Shown here one piece after another: positions 34,013 through 42,732 of a stretch of 60,152 nucleotides of DNA. The DNA is from Ignavibacteriota bacterium. GTDB taxonomy: Bacteria; Bacteroidota; Ignavibacteria; Ignavibacteriales; Melioribacteraceae. The stretch is taken from the NCBI GenBank assembly GCA_013112585.1, contig JABFGH010000030.1, positions 1-60,152 of the forward strand, read 5' to 3'. Position 1 is the stretch's first letter. Each line of letters starts with the position of its first letter. Both the position numbers and the translations under genes were made by a program. The notes under the pieces are model-generated. The model worked only from the letters and a program-made list of their open reading frames with translations, had not been told where the DNA came from and ran no database searches.

Positions 34013-35067
34013 TTTAGCCTTCGAATACAATTTATGGATACAATCGGAATTGTAATTGGGATAAGAATCATAAAGTAAATTAGATATCGTGCTGAATGAT
34101 TATTAAGATAAGCCTGTTTTACAATCAGGACATATAGCAACAAAATAAGATACCCGATAAAAGAAATTGAAAACATTAAAATATTCAGTTCAACTAAAAT
34201 TATTGAGAATAGTGTAATTGTTAATATTAAATAAAGGGTTGATAAAATCAAAAAAAACATAAACTGCCCAATAATAACTGAATAGTTCGTACAAAGATAA
34301 TATTTACAAAGTTGTATATCATTTACAACCGGGTACTGCATAATAAATGAGAGGATCAAAAGGTACTGTAATAATACAACTATAAAAAAAAGATCATCAT
34401 AATTATTATTTATGATAAACAAAGTTAAAAACGCATTGAAAAATAAAGAGGAAATAACTCCTTTAAGAAGATATATTTTATTAATACGCCAATTGTAAAG
34501 GAGTTCGCGGTTAAAAATAGCTCTTACCTGAAGTACTTTTTTAGAGTGTATTTTGTTATGCCATAATCGATTACTTTTTTCTCCTGTGGATGAGAAAGCT
34601 GTTTCTTTTAAGAGAAAGGGAGAGATAAGGTTATAAGAAAATAATAAAAATACAATTATCAATATAAGCCAGTGGCTTTCGATACTATTTAAGTGAGGGA
34701 TAACACCAAATAATATCAAAAATAAAAATATTACAATGCTACAAAACTGAACTAGCATCTGGTGAATAATGAATATTTCTTTTCTACTAAAATAATTTTT
34801 TAAAAATGATTTTTCTTTTAATAAAAACTTCGAGTAATACTTTGATACTAAAAGCGGAACGAATAAAGTTATAAAAATACTGGCAAACTGAGAATTTAGC
34901 CTGGACTGATCACCAAAATAAGCACTGAAATAAATTAATACAGGAGCTATAAAAATAAATAAAAGTAGAATAAAGATTTTATTATCTCCGTATGCCTGCC
35001 AATTTAGAGCCATTCGAAAATGATTTTGAATAATTTTCAGACTCGTTAATAATAAACTAACATTCAT
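34006..35067 (-). CDS. ABC transporter permease, multi-spanning
   Basis: The 353-residue product has about eight to ten membrane segments (for example IFILLLFIFIAPVLIYFSA and LYLILTITLFSIILVEL). No soluble domain is recognised. It overlaps the ATPase gene by seven bases, and the pair forms a complete exporter candidate with unknown substrate. Its ATG overlaps the stop of a DUF885 remnant (CAATGAATG). The extra copy of flanking genes implies the pair arrived or was moved as a block. Neighbours do not indicate what it carries. Confidence 0.8.
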   Translation of the reverse strand: MNVSLLLTSLKIIQNHFRMALNWQAYGDNKIFILLLFIFIAPVLIYFSAYFGDQSRLNSQFASIFITLFVPLLVSKYYSKFLLKEKSFLKNYFSRKEIFIIHQMLVQFCSIVIFLFLILFGVIPHLNSIESHWLILIIVFLLFSYNLISPFLLKETAFSSTGEKSNRLWHNKIHSKKVLQVRAIFNRELLYNWRINKIYLLKGVISSLFFNAFLTLFIINNNYDDLFFIVVLLQYLLILSFIMQYPVVNDIQLCKYYLCTNYSVIIGQFMFFLILSTLYLILTITLFSIILVELNILMFSISFIGYLILLLYVLIVKQAYLNNHSARYLIYFMILIPITIPIVSINCIRRLKC

Positions 35068-35150
35068 TGAATATCCAATGGCATATATGATTTAGAAATA
35101 AAGTCAGTAAACATCTCCCCAAAAGCTATTGCTTGGCTAGCTCTTTGGAA
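35064..35150 (-). pseudogene. Remnant of a DUF885 paralogue (C-terminal end)
   Basis: The frame reads FQRASQAIAFGEMFTDFISK, then SYMPLDIQ and a stop. The intact DUF885 protein 0.8 kb away has ARADQAIAF and, about 35 residues later, WEVFADLISKPYTPSDLK at its end. The remnant thus joins two pieces of that C-terminus with an internal deletion. It lies between the ABC permease start and copy 2 of the direct repeat. Divergence shows it is an old paralogue, not a recent duplicate. Confidence 0.75.
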
Positions 35151-35369
35151 AGTGATAATATGAAACCCGCGGGGTTTGGGTTTTAGTGTAATTTCTTTTT
35201 GTGTCCACATAATTTCATTGTCATTTTGTTGTTATTAAATCATAAACTGCAATTTTAATCGTAACAGTATTTATCTATTGTTATTTTATAGTCATTGGTC
35301 ATTTGTGGTCATTGGGTCATTTGTTGTTAGAACCAATTGTTTTAATATAATTGTTTAATTTTATTCCTA
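35151..35369. repeat. 219-bp direct repeat, copy 2
   Basis: Its right end continues uninterrupted into the intact four-helix-bundle gene, while its left end (35151-35210) carries only the first 20 codons of yjbQ before breaking into the DUF885 remnant. Copy 1 is at 33032-33250. Confidence 0.97.
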
Positions 35370-35676
35370 ATGAGTCTAATTTTTTAATTAATAAGTTAAA
35401 AACATTTTCATCAATAAGTTTTCTACTATATGCTTTACTCAGCCATGTTTTGGTTTCGTATAATGAGCCTCTAGCATAATAATTAAAATTTTTATTTTCT
35501 TTAAAATAAAACCTTCCAAAGCCTTCGCTAATATTTGCAGATATTGAATCAGCGGATCGGACCAATTGTTTACCTATAGTATCTTTCTCAAAATATTTCC
35601 AGTCTTTAACTAAGTCCCAAATTTCATCTGATATTTCCATTGAAATTTGATAAATATTTAATTCCTCTAATTTCAT
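35317..35676 (-). CDS. Four-helix-bundle (23S rRNA IVP-like) protein
   Basis: The 119-residue product contains LNIYQISMEISDEIW, IGKQLVRSADSISANISEGFGR and RGSLYETKTWLSKA, the family signature. Members are encoded in or near rRNA intervening sequences in some bacteria, but here the gene lies among protein genes with no rRNA visible. GAGGGTGAT precedes the ATG. Its final codons are duplicated at 33200-33248. AATGAC-rich repeats flank it. Function is unknown, possibly RNA-related. Confidence 0.92.
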   Translation of the reverse strand: MKLEELNIYQISMEISDEIWDLVKDWKYFEKDTIGKQLVRSADSISANISEGFGRFYFKENKNFNYYARGSLYETKTWLSKAYSRKLIDENVFNLLIKKLDSLGIKLNNYIKTIGSNNK

Positions 35677-35701
35677 ATCACCCTCTATTAAATTTATTAT
35701 G

Positions 35702-35841
35702 AATGACCTTTAATGACAACGAAGTTAAATGACAATAAATGACCTCCAACTTGTTGGGAAAATGACAGCTCAGCGCAATGACCACAAATGACTCCAGGTT
35801 TATCGGAGAAATGACAGCGCAGCCTAATGACCATTAATGAC
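35702..35841. repeat. Array of about ten AATGAC motifs
   Basis: AATGAC occurs about ten times in 140 bases, at irregular spacing of 8-30 bases (for example 35702, 35712, 35728, 35738, 35761). It lies between the four-helix-bundle start and the DUF885 stop. The related block GACAACGAAGT-AAATGACAA also occurs at about 37290. It could form hairpins with GTCATT copies elsewhere or bind a protein. Confidence 0.7.
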
Positions 35842-35844
35842 ACG

Positions 35845-37146
35845 TTACTTCAAATCCGATGGCGTATAAGGTTTGGAAATTAAATCTGCAAATACTTCCC
35901 ACCTCTTTGCAGTGCTTCCTTCTGTACCCACTTTGCTTTCTACAAAATCACGAGATAGTTTTTTACCGTAATTATAATTTATTAAATAGCTGCGGTATTT
36001 TTCAGCAAATGCAATTGCTTGATCGGCTCTTGCGGGAGTGTATAAATTGTATTTCATTAACCATTTTTTTAATTCTTCTCTGCTTATTTCTCCATCTAAA
36101 TATTTTCTTGAACCGTCGTTTCTTGCAAAAGCAAGTTCACTTTCTAATTCTAATATTTCATAATATTTATCAGCCTTAGAAGCATCCATCCCCGCAAGTG
36201 GAAATAATATTTCTTTCTCATATTCAATCCTTTCATTGCCGGGGAATGCAACTTCAATTCCATAATTAGCTGAGCCTTCAGCAATTAACGACATTGGACT
36301 AAACAATGGATAAATTGAATACTCTATCCAATTTTTCTCCTTCAGCAAATTCTTTTCCAGCAAGGCATTAAATACATGATGACCGGGATAACCTTCGTGC
36401 GAGGCAAGATCAACAGCGCGATCAATGTATATAGGCATATCGGTATTAACTTGAATTACGCTAAAGCTGTTTCCTTTGTACCAATTGTAAGCGCCCCATG
36501 GTTTGTCTTTTACATACTCAACTACAAAGTTTTCCTCTTCCGGCAGTTGAATATATTTTAATGTACGTTTACGGCATTCGGTAATTGCAGTTGTAAATAT
36601 TGTATCAAGTTTTTCGGTTGGAATTACAAATTGACTACGAAATTTTTCGAACCTCTTACCAATATTTCCTTTGCCGGGCAGCAGATTATCCAGCTTAGAT
36701 AAAATCTTTTCAAAATGCTCTTTGTTATAATGAGGAGCAACTCCATCAGATAAATATTTTGATTCTTCATCGAACTTAAATTTTTCTCCGCTGATCATTT
36801 TTATTTTCATATCAATTGCGGTTATATGTTTGAGTAGAAAATTTCTTCTCATTTTTTCAAGTTCAGTTAAACTTGCTGCATCAATTGCATTTAGTTTTTT
36901 GATTAAGCTTTGTGCTTCATTATTTAATTGATCTTTAGGGAAATTTACTTTTTCATTTTCACTTAACTCAGCAGGCTTCCATTCATCAGGACCATGATAA
37001 GCATCTACAACATCTCCATCGTATTGCCCTACTTTTAAAACTAGCTTTACATACTTTTCCGCAATTTCCTGCATTTCACTTCCGCCATTTTTTATTGAAC
37101 ATGAAACCACAAACACCAATAGAAAAAGACTGATTACTGATCGCAT
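35845..37146 (-). CDS. DUF885 family lipoprotein, zinc peptidase-like
   Basis: The 433-residue product begins with a lipoprotein signal (LFLLVFVVSCS, lipid Cys about residue 16). SHEGYPGHHVFNALLEK at about residues 250-266 is the DUF885 metal-binding block. WVIYSIYP-like and EGSANYGIEVAFPG (about 297) provide a later Glu. The family is thought to be metallopeptidases related to carboxypeptidase Taq, with unknown targets; location is the periplasm or outer membrane. A shorter, shuffled piece of a paralogue remains at 35064-35150. Confidence 0.85.
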   Translation of the reverse strand: MRSVISLFLLVFVVSCSIKNGGSEMQEIAEKYVKLVLKVGQYDGDVVDAYHGPDEWKPAELSENEKVNFPKDQLNNEAQSLIKKLNAIDAASLTELEKMRRNFLLKHITAIDMKIKMISGEKFKFDEESKYLSDGVAPHYNKEHFEKILSKLDNLLPGKGNIGKRFEKFRSQFVIPTEKLDTIFTTAITECRKRTLKYIQLPEEENFVVEYVKDKPWGAYNWYKGNSFSVIQVNTDMPIYIDRAVDLASHEGYPGHHVFNALLEKNLLKEKNWIEYSIYPLFSPMSLIAEGSANYGIEVAFPGNERIEYEKEILFPLAGMDASKADKYYEILELESELAFARNDGSRKYLDGEISREELKKWLMKYNLYTPARADQAIAFAEKYRSYLINYNYGKKLSRDFVESKVGTEGSTAKRWEVFADLISKPYTPSDLK

Positions 37147-37224
37147 AATATTTTACCATAATATTTTAATGAGAATTTAAAATTAGTGGTGAAAAGAGAA
37201 AATTGAAAGTGGAAAATCCAATAA

Positions 37225-37318
37225 TGTCATTTATAGTCATTAGATCATTAATAGTCATTTGTTGTTTTACAATTAATGACGACTAATGACAACGAAGTGA
37301 AATGACAACCAAATGACT
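37225..37318. repeat. GTCATT/AATGAC mixed repeat block
   Basis: Three GTCATT-type copies are followed by four AATGAC copies, so the block is roughly self-complementary. It lies between the ogt stop and the DUF885 start. It shares GACAACGAAGTGAAATGACA with the array near 35715, which has two base changes. Confidence 0.65.
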
Positions 37319-37325
37319 ATTATTC

Positions 37326-37820
37326 TTAAAATATTTCAAGTTGCTTATCCGCCCCTGAGTATTCATTTTCATGTTTAAGCAGCCAGTCCTTGCGCCATAC
37401 ACCGTAGGCATAACCGGTTAAACTGCCGTTGCTGCCAATTACTCTGTGACAAGGAATTATTATTGCGATGTTGTTTTGTCCGTTTGCCGTACCCACTGCA
37501 CGAACTGATTTTTCGTCACCCAATGCTTTTGCTATATTCATATAGCTTGTAGTTTTGCCGAATGGAATTGTAAGTAAGTAGGTCCAAACTCTTTGCTGAA
37601 ATTTTGTTCCTTCCCTATCTAATTTTACAGTAAAATTTTTCCGCTTGCCTTCAAAATATTCCCCTAATTCTTTTAGGCATTCTTTTAAATACGGATTAAC
37701 AATTTTCTTGTTAGGAGTACCCGATTCTTCAAATTCTAATTTTCTAATTCCATTTTCCGAAGCAGTAATTTTTATCCAGCCAATTTCGGAATTGAAATAT
37801 GCACTTTGTAATTCAGTCAT
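37326..37820 (-). CDS. ogt: Methylated-DNA--protein-cysteine methyltransferase
   Basis: The 164-residue product carries the active-site block IIIPCHRVIGSNGSLTGYAYG with the acceptor Cys at about residue 130. The helix-turn-helix-like TKFQQRVWTYLLTIPFGKTTSYMNIA is typical of the family. It removes alkyl groups from O6-alkylguanine by irreversible transfer to the Cys. It overlaps alkA by eight bases, forming an alkylation repair operon. Length is standard for Ogt without an Ada regulatory domain. Confidence 0.93.
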   Translation of the reverse strand: MTELQSAYFNSEIGWIKITASENGIRKLEFEESGTPNKKIVNPYLKECLKELGEYFEGKRKNFTVKLDREGTKFQQRVWTYLLTIPFGKTTSYMNIAKALGDEKSVRAVGTANGQNNIAIIIPCHRVIGSNGSLTGYAYGVWRKDWLLKHENEYSGADKQLEIF

Positions 37821-38700
37821 ATAAAGACCTCCACAAATAAAATACTGAATAAGCTTTCCAGTTACCCCATTCAGCAGTTATTTGATTTAATTTATTTTTA
37901 TCAGGTTTGCTTTCTAACTTCAAATTATTTTTGATTGCATTATGCAGACCAACATCAGCTATCGGCAATGCTTCGGGGAATCTCAAACATTTCATCAAAA
38001 CATAATCGGCAGTCCATTCACCAACGCCTCTTATTTTTAATAAAGATTCTTTTGCCCCGGTGTAACTCATATTTTTTAATTCTTCTTTATCAGGAAGCTC
38101 GTCATTGTTCATTTTGTAAGCCAGCTCAATTATGTATTCTGATTTTTTACCGGTGAATTGCAGCTTCATTAAATCATCTACTGAAACATTTAGTATTTCT
38201 TCCGGGCTTGGGAACAGCCAATAATCATTACCCTCATAAATTACTTTTTCACCGAATGTTTCAACGAATTTTTTCTTTAAGGTATATGCAAATGGCAGAT
38301 TAATATGCTGCCCGATTATTGCCCAACATAATGCTTCGAATAATTCCGGTATGCCTATTAGTCTTAAACCAAAATATTTTTCTGTCAGTGGTTTCATCAA
38401 ACTATTTTTGGAAGCAAAACTGTAGAACGGTTTTAGGTTAGTTTGTAAATCCAGCCATTCTATTACATACTCCTTTGCTGTTTTGCATACCTGGTTATTA
38501 GAACAAAAATTTAAGTATTCAATTTCGAGTTTATTATTGACGGCACTTATTTCAAGAAGAAGTAAATCATTATTAACTCTTAATAGCTTGCGCAGTTTAC
38601 TATTCTCTACAATGTGCAAACATTCATTGGCAGACCTGCCTAAAAATGTTAGGCATTCATTCCAGTTAAATTCTCTTGGAAGGGTGATAGCAGTTTTCAT
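37813..38700 (-). CDS. alkA: DNA-3-methyladenine glycosylase (AlkA-type, HhH-GPD)
   Basis: The 295-residue product has an N-terminal AlkA-like domain. Its helix-hairpin-helix is LLKIRGVGEWTADYVLMKCL, and the catalytic Asp is in LPIADVGL at about residue 246. It excises alkylated bases and leaves abasic sites. Its end overlaps ogt by eight bases, and lexA lies about 0.8 kb upstream on the same strand. Motifs are intact and length is normal. Confidence 0.92.
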   Translation of the reverse strand: MKTAITLPREFNWNECLTFLGRSANECLHIVENSKLRKLLRVNNDLLLLEISAVNNKLEIEYLNFCSNNQVCKTAKEYVIEWLDLQTNLKPFYSFASKNSLMKPLTEKYFGLRLIGIPELFEALCWAIIGQHINLPFAYTLKKKFVETFGEKVIYEGNDYWLFPSPEEILNVSVDDLMKLQFTGKKSEYIIELAYKMNNDELPDKEELKNMSYTGAKESLLKIRGVGEWTADYVLMKCLRFPEALPIADVGLHNAIKNNLKLESKPDKNKLNQITAEWGNWKAYSVFYLWRSLYD

Positions 38701-38718
38701 TTAATTACGTTTTTCTTT

Positions 38719-38820
38719 AACCACAAACTACACAAAGGTTTTACACAAAGGGCACAAAGTTTATAGTATTACTCTTTTAATACCGTGTTTTAATATTTCA
38801 CATTAAAGTTAATCAATAGG
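38719..38820 (-). repeat. Degraded duplicate of the GxxExxY 3' end and its flank
   Basis: This segment closely resembles 38961-39064, the last 60 or so bases of the intact GxxExxY gene plus the following CACAAAGG-rich tract (both contain TAACCACAAA and ATTAAAGTTAATCAATA). Several base changes separate the two copies. The protein frame has been lost here. It is a fragment of an old tandem duplication. Confidence 0.8.
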
Positions 38821-38895
38821 CTGAGAGGATATTCATTTTGCCTCTCCTTTGTGTTCTTTGTGAATCTTTTCTTCGGGTTCTTTGTGGTTAAGGCT

Positions 38896-38961
38896 TTTGA
38901 ATTTTTGTTAGTTTTGACATGCATTTATTCCTGTTTAATTTTTGCTGGAAAAAGCTTTAAC
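38896..38961 (-). pseudogene. Fragment of a duplicated lexA start
   Basis: On the minus strand a leader with CAGGAATAAAT is followed by ATGTCAAAACTAACAAAA, encoding MSKLTKIQKA. The intact lexA gene has the same leader and encodes MSKQLTKIQKA. The fragment continues about eight codons only, then runs into unrelated sequence. It proves an old duplication that included both lexA and GxxExxY ends. Confidence 0.8.
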
Positions 38962-39004
38962 CACAAAGGGCTCAAAGATTTTTCACAAAGGACACAAAGA
39001 GGAA

Positions 39005-39376
39005 TTATAATATTACTCTTTTGATACCGTCTTTTAGGTATTTTACATTAAAGTTAATCAATAAACCGAGTTTGCATTCAGCTAATTTAAGGTATGTTAA
39101 AATTTGAGCTAAGTGAATATCGTTTAACGCTTCAACTGATTTGATTTCTAATATCAATTTACCTCCTACCATCAAATCAATTCTATAGCCGCAATCTAAT
39201 TTTACCTCCTCATAAATCAACGGCATTGCTTTTTGTTTCTCCACAAATAGTCCATTCTTACTCAATTCATAAAACAAACACTCTTCATAAGCAGATTCTA
39301 ACAATCCAGGTCCTAAATTTTTATGGACATTAATTGCCAATCCAATTACAATATTTGATAATTGATCTTCATTCAT
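39005..39376 (-). CDS. GxxExxY family protein, intact
   Basis: The 123-residue product contains GPGLLESAYEECLFYELSK (the GxxExxY signature), then GYRIDLMVGGKLILEIKSVE and LAQILTYLKLAECKLGLLINF. These are all family blocks. The D-x(9)-E-I-K arrangement fits a PD-(D/E)XK-like core, but activity is unproven. It follows lexA on the same strand by about 90 bases. A second, frameshifted family member lies upstream of dinB. Small, cytoplasmic, no signal peptide. Confidence 0.92.
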   Translation of the reverse strand: MNEDQLSNIVIGLAINVHKNLGPGLLESAYEECLFYELSKNGLFVEKQKAMPLIYEEVKLDCGYRIDLMVGGKLILEIKSVEALNDIHLAQILTYLKLAECKLGLLINFNVKYLKDGIKRVIL

Positions 39377-39468
39377 TTTGCTTTTCCTTTGTGCTTTGTG
39401 ATCCGTCAGCTGACGGACTTTGAGCTCTTTTCCCTAGGGGATACCTTTGGTAGCGGTTAAGGCTTTTT

Positions 39469-40092
39469 CTACCCAACTTTTTTATCCATAGTTCTGTAAA
39501 CACCAACCACAACACCTACAAGCTGAAAGCGGGGATATTCTTTTTCAATGATCATCGGTTCATATTCGGGGTTTTCGGAATGAAGCTCAATGCAATCCGG
39601 CTTTTTGAAGAACCGCTTAACTACTGCTGCATCATCAAGCACAGCAGCAACAAACCGCCCGTTAACCGGTTCCATATTCGGATTAACTATCACGATGTCC
39701 CCGCTAAAAATATATGCATCTTTCAAGCTATCCCCTTTTACCTTAAGCAGAAAGGAATCTCTCGGCATATGCGCAATTGTGGGCAGATCAATTGTATCAA
39801 TTGCATCGGGGTAAATTGTTAGCGGGTTACCGGCAGCAACCTCGCCTAAAATTGGACGCGGAATAAAAAACTTATCTTCCAATGTAAGTTCAATTCCGCG
39901 CGAGAGTTTAGGACTCCTTTTAATGAAACCCTTTTTTTCAATTGCCTGCAAATGCTGCTGGGCTGTTGAGCGGTTTTTGTACCCAAATTTCTTGGCAATT
40001 TCGGCTAGAGTCGGAGTTAATCCACTTCCCGATTTCATTTCAATAATAAAATCAAGAATTGCTTTTTGAATTTTTGTTAGTTGTTTTGACAT
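39469..40092 (-). CDS. lexA: LexA-type SOS repressor
   Basis: The product is 207 residues from the ATG at 40092 (AGGAA upstream); the in-frame TTG at 40122 would add ten residues without a ribosome site. The N-terminal winged helix has TLAEIAKKFGYKNRSTAQQHLQ. EVAAGNP holds the Ala-Gly self-cleavage site. The catalytic Ser is in VKGDSLKDAYIFSGD and the Lys in AAVVKRFFKK. RecA-stimulated self-cleavage should derepress target genes. A palindromic operator and strong promoter lie about 170-215 bases upstream. AlkA and Ogt lie downstream. Confidence 0.95.
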   Translation of the reverse strand: MSKQLTKIQKAILDFIIEMKSGSGLTPTLAEIAKKFGYKNRSTAQQHLQAIEKKGFIKRSPKLSRGIELTLEDKFFIPRPILGEVAAGNPLTIYPDAIDTIDLPTIAHMPRDSFLLKVKGDSLKDAYIFSGDIVIVNPNMEPVNGRFVAAVLDDAAVVKRFFKKPDCIELHSENPEYEPMIIEKEYPRFQLVGVVVGVYRTMDKKVG

Positions 40093-40259
40093 GAATTTAT
40101 TCCTGTTTAATTTTTGCTGCAAAGGGCTTTAACTATAAAGGACTTTCTAGATAAAAGTTTGTCTTCAATTTTGCATACCTTCGGCACGTAAGTCCCATTA
40201 TTTTATTTAATTTTGACTCATATTCTAATCTTTCACAAAGAATAAGGTAATTTTATAAA

Positions 40260-40279
40260 TACCATACATTTGTATGGTA
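40260..40279. promoter_or_regulatory. Probable LexA operator (20-bp palindrome)
   Basis: TACCATACATTTGTATGGTA has perfect nine-base arms around a two-base centre. It begins at the last base of a -10 element and covers the expected transcription start of lexA, a classic repressor position. I saw no second exact copy in the window. Binder identity is inferred from position. Confidence 0.65.
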
Positions 40280-40307
40280 AATTACAAATACGCATAGAGT
40301 TTGTCAA
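40279..40307 (-). promoter_or_regulatory. Promoter of lexA
   Basis: On the minus strand TTGACA (40302-40307) and TAATTT (40279-40284) are separated by exactly 17 bases. The -35 is perfect consensus. The predicted start falls inside the palindrome, giving a leader of about 170 bases before the lexA ATG at 40092. Confidence 0.65.
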
Positions 40308-40395
40308 GGAATGAAATTGTGCAGAGTTAAAAAATTTAAATATGGAAATGACTTTTAGTGAGGACTAAAAACAAGAGTTGGATGAAATGATAAAA

Positions 40396-42468
40396 TTAGT
40401 TTAAAATACTGCTGAGAGTAGCTGTAAGTTTATCACGCATAAGTGGTTTGGCAATAAATCCGTTGAAGCCGGCATTCAGAAATTTATCCTTATCGCCGGA
40501 AAGTGCATAAGCGGTTACAGCTATTATTGGTACATCCTGGTAAGCAGGCATTTGCTGAATTACTCTGAGTGCATCCAGTCCATTATATTCACCTTTTAAG
40601 TTGATATCCAAAATTACAAAATCAAACTTTTGGCGTTTGAGTAACGGCAGGGCTTTTTCGAGACTATCGGCAAATTCAATAGACTTAAGGTCTTTCATCT
40701 GCACACGGAAAAGTATTTGCGAATCAACCTGGTCTTCTACATAAAGGCAGGAAAGACATGAAAGATCAGGTTCGGGTTTTGCAGTTTCTATTACTGCTGT
40801 ATTTTCCGATGCAGAATCTGCTTCGGTAATAGAACTGACTTTAGCATTCACTTCACTTTCAATAGCTGCCTGTGTTGAGACCACAGTTTGAGGTTCAGTG
40901 TTTGTTTCTGCTTCAATTGTATATTCTTCATCAATAGTAATTTCTTCTTCTGCAACTTCAGCCGGCTGTTCCTGTGATTCAGCTAAATCGGATATATGAC
41001 TTTCACTATCGGCAAGACTCGCAGTTTCATCAATTTTATCAGCGTCAAATTTTCGCGGTATTTTTAATCCGAATTCAACAACAACACCTTCACGAACTAT
41101 TTCCTGAAACGAGGCTGAAAGTATTTTTGTAAGTTCTTTTAAAACTTTAACTTCAAATTTTGATAGATCAAACTTTTGCTGCAGCAATGCTTCTTCCGAG
41201 GTAAAAATACTTCTAATATTTTCTAAAAATTGCTGAGTAATCTGCTGACGATTATCTTTCAATCCAATTACAAAATTATCAGCATCCCAAATATATGCCG
41301 AGATGTAAATGCTGCTTTTTTCGCGTGCAATTTTTAGTGCAAATCTTAAAAAGATTGAAAGCAGTGTAATTAATTTTTGAGGATCAACTTCAATAATTAA
41401 TGAAGAAGAAATTTTACCGTATGTTAATTCAACATTTTGAATTTTGGATGTCTGTTCAGTGTTTTTTTCAATTTCATTAAGCAAATCAACAAATGCAATG
41501 TTTTGCGGTTTAAGCTGAATATTGCCTTGAAGCAATGAAACATATTCTGCCGATGTGTTCATTACTTCAAGCAAAGAATTTTGATTTTGTTTAATCAATT
41601 CAATTGATTCCGCCTGTTCTTCCGATGGATTTTCGATTGAGTCAATTAGTTCGTGATTAAAACCAATTATTACATTAAGAGGAGTTAAAATTTCATGAAA
41701 TAAACTGGATAAAAATGCAGGACCAAATTCAGAGCTGTCATCTTTTTCAATTTTCTCAACCTTGGATTTAACTTCTGCTGGAATTGGCTTGATAACTAAA
41801 TTATAACCGAAAACTTCGCCGTCATAATTTTGAATCGGTGCAGATATTATTTTCGATTTTATAAGTTTGCTGTCAATATCTTTTAGTGAGCTTTCAATTT
41901 CAACAGTCTGCTTTTTACCGGGTTTAAAAATCTCTTCCGAAATTTTCTGTCTTTCATCATCTGCAATAAAATTTAAGAACGAGAGATTTCTTTCGAGTTC
42001 TGCAAACCCAAGTACTTTACTAAAATGCTTATTGGCATTTTTAATAAATCCTTCCCTATCGGTATAGATCATTATGTCGCTGGCGTATTCCCAAGATGCC
42101 TTATATATCTGCATCTTTCTATGTATTTGGTATTCGCCTGAAACTTCTTTAATAACATTAAGAATTGCTTTGGTATTACGAAAACTAATTACCGTCCGGT
42201 TAACTTCAACCAGAATAGTTTCGCCGCTTTGTTTCATTTGGCGCCATGGTCCGGTAAAGACTCCCTTTTTAAGTTCATCATTCGGCAAAACTAAAAGTGT
42301 CTGAATATCTTCAGGCGAGTATAATTCGGTAATATCCATCTGAAGAAAATCTTCCCTGCTGTATCCGTAAAGTTTAGCAGCGGTATCATTAACTTCTAAT
42401 AATTTTAAATTATCAGCATCATAAATGTAAATCGGAAATGGAATGTTTTGGAAGATTTCATCAAGCAT
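40396..42468 (-). CDS. PAS-PAS hybrid histidine kinase-like protein with receiver domain
   Basis: The 690-residue product has two PAS domains (about residues 1-115 and 120-235). A dimerisation segment FLSSLFHEILTPLNVIIGF (about 255) retains the phosphoacceptor His. The ATP-binding domain that follows lacks clear N, G1 and G2 boxes. A low-complexity acidic linker (about 480-565) precedes a receiver domain (about 570-690) with the phosphoacceptor Asp in FVILDINLKG, and a Lys in IAKPL. It may be phosphorylated by another kinase or act as a sensor scaffold. It is soluble, with no membrane segment. It lies about 260 bases beyond the KaiC-like operon. Confidence 0.85.
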   Translation of the reverse strand: MLDEIFQNIPFPIYIYDADNLKLLEVNDTAAKLYGYSREDFLQMDITELYSPEDIQTLLVLPNDELKKGVFTGPWRQMKQSGETILVEVNRTVISFRNTKAILNVIKEVSGEYQIHRKMQIYKASWEYASDIMIYTDREGFIKNANKHFSKVLGFAELERNLSFLNFIADDERQKISEEIFKPGKKQTVEIESSLKDIDSKLIKSKIISAPIQNYDGEVFGYNLVIKPIPAEVKSKVEKIEKDDSSEFGPAFLSSLFHEILTPLNVIIGFNHELIDSIENPSEEQAESIELIKQNQNSLLEVMNTSAEYVSLLQGNIQLKPQNIAFVDLLNEIEKNTEQTSKIQNVELTYGKISSSLIIEVDPQKLITLLSIFLRFALKIAREKSSIYISAYIWDADNFVIGLKDNRQQITQQFLENIRSIFTSEEALLQQKFDLSKFEVKVLKELTKILSASFQEIVREGVVVEFGLKIPRKFDADKIDETASLADSESHISDLAESQEQPAEVAEEEITIDEEYTIEAETNTEPQTVVSTQAAIESEVNAKVSSITEADSASENTAVIETAKPEPDLSCLSCLYVEDQVDSQILFRVQMKDLKSIEFADSLEKALPLLKRQKFDFVILDINLKGEYNGLDALRVIQQMPAYQDVPIIAVTAYALSGDKDKFLNAGFNGFIAKPLMRDKLTATLSSILN

Positions 42469-42732
42469 AATTGTTCACAAGTGTTTAATTTTTTATAAGT
42501 TACCTTTTTAATTGAAAAAGTTACAGATGTTATTCAAATGAAAATTATTTTTCCATCAATAAGCTTAAAAAAGGCGTTTTTAACAACTTTATTCTGATAA
42601 CCTCTTAAAAGTTGCATTTTTCGTACCAAATCAGTTTTTACTTAAAATTTAATTATTAAGTAACAATAATATAATTATTTCTCATTTTGAGAAAAATATA
42701 TTGGTTCTATATGAGAAACATCAGAGAAGGGA

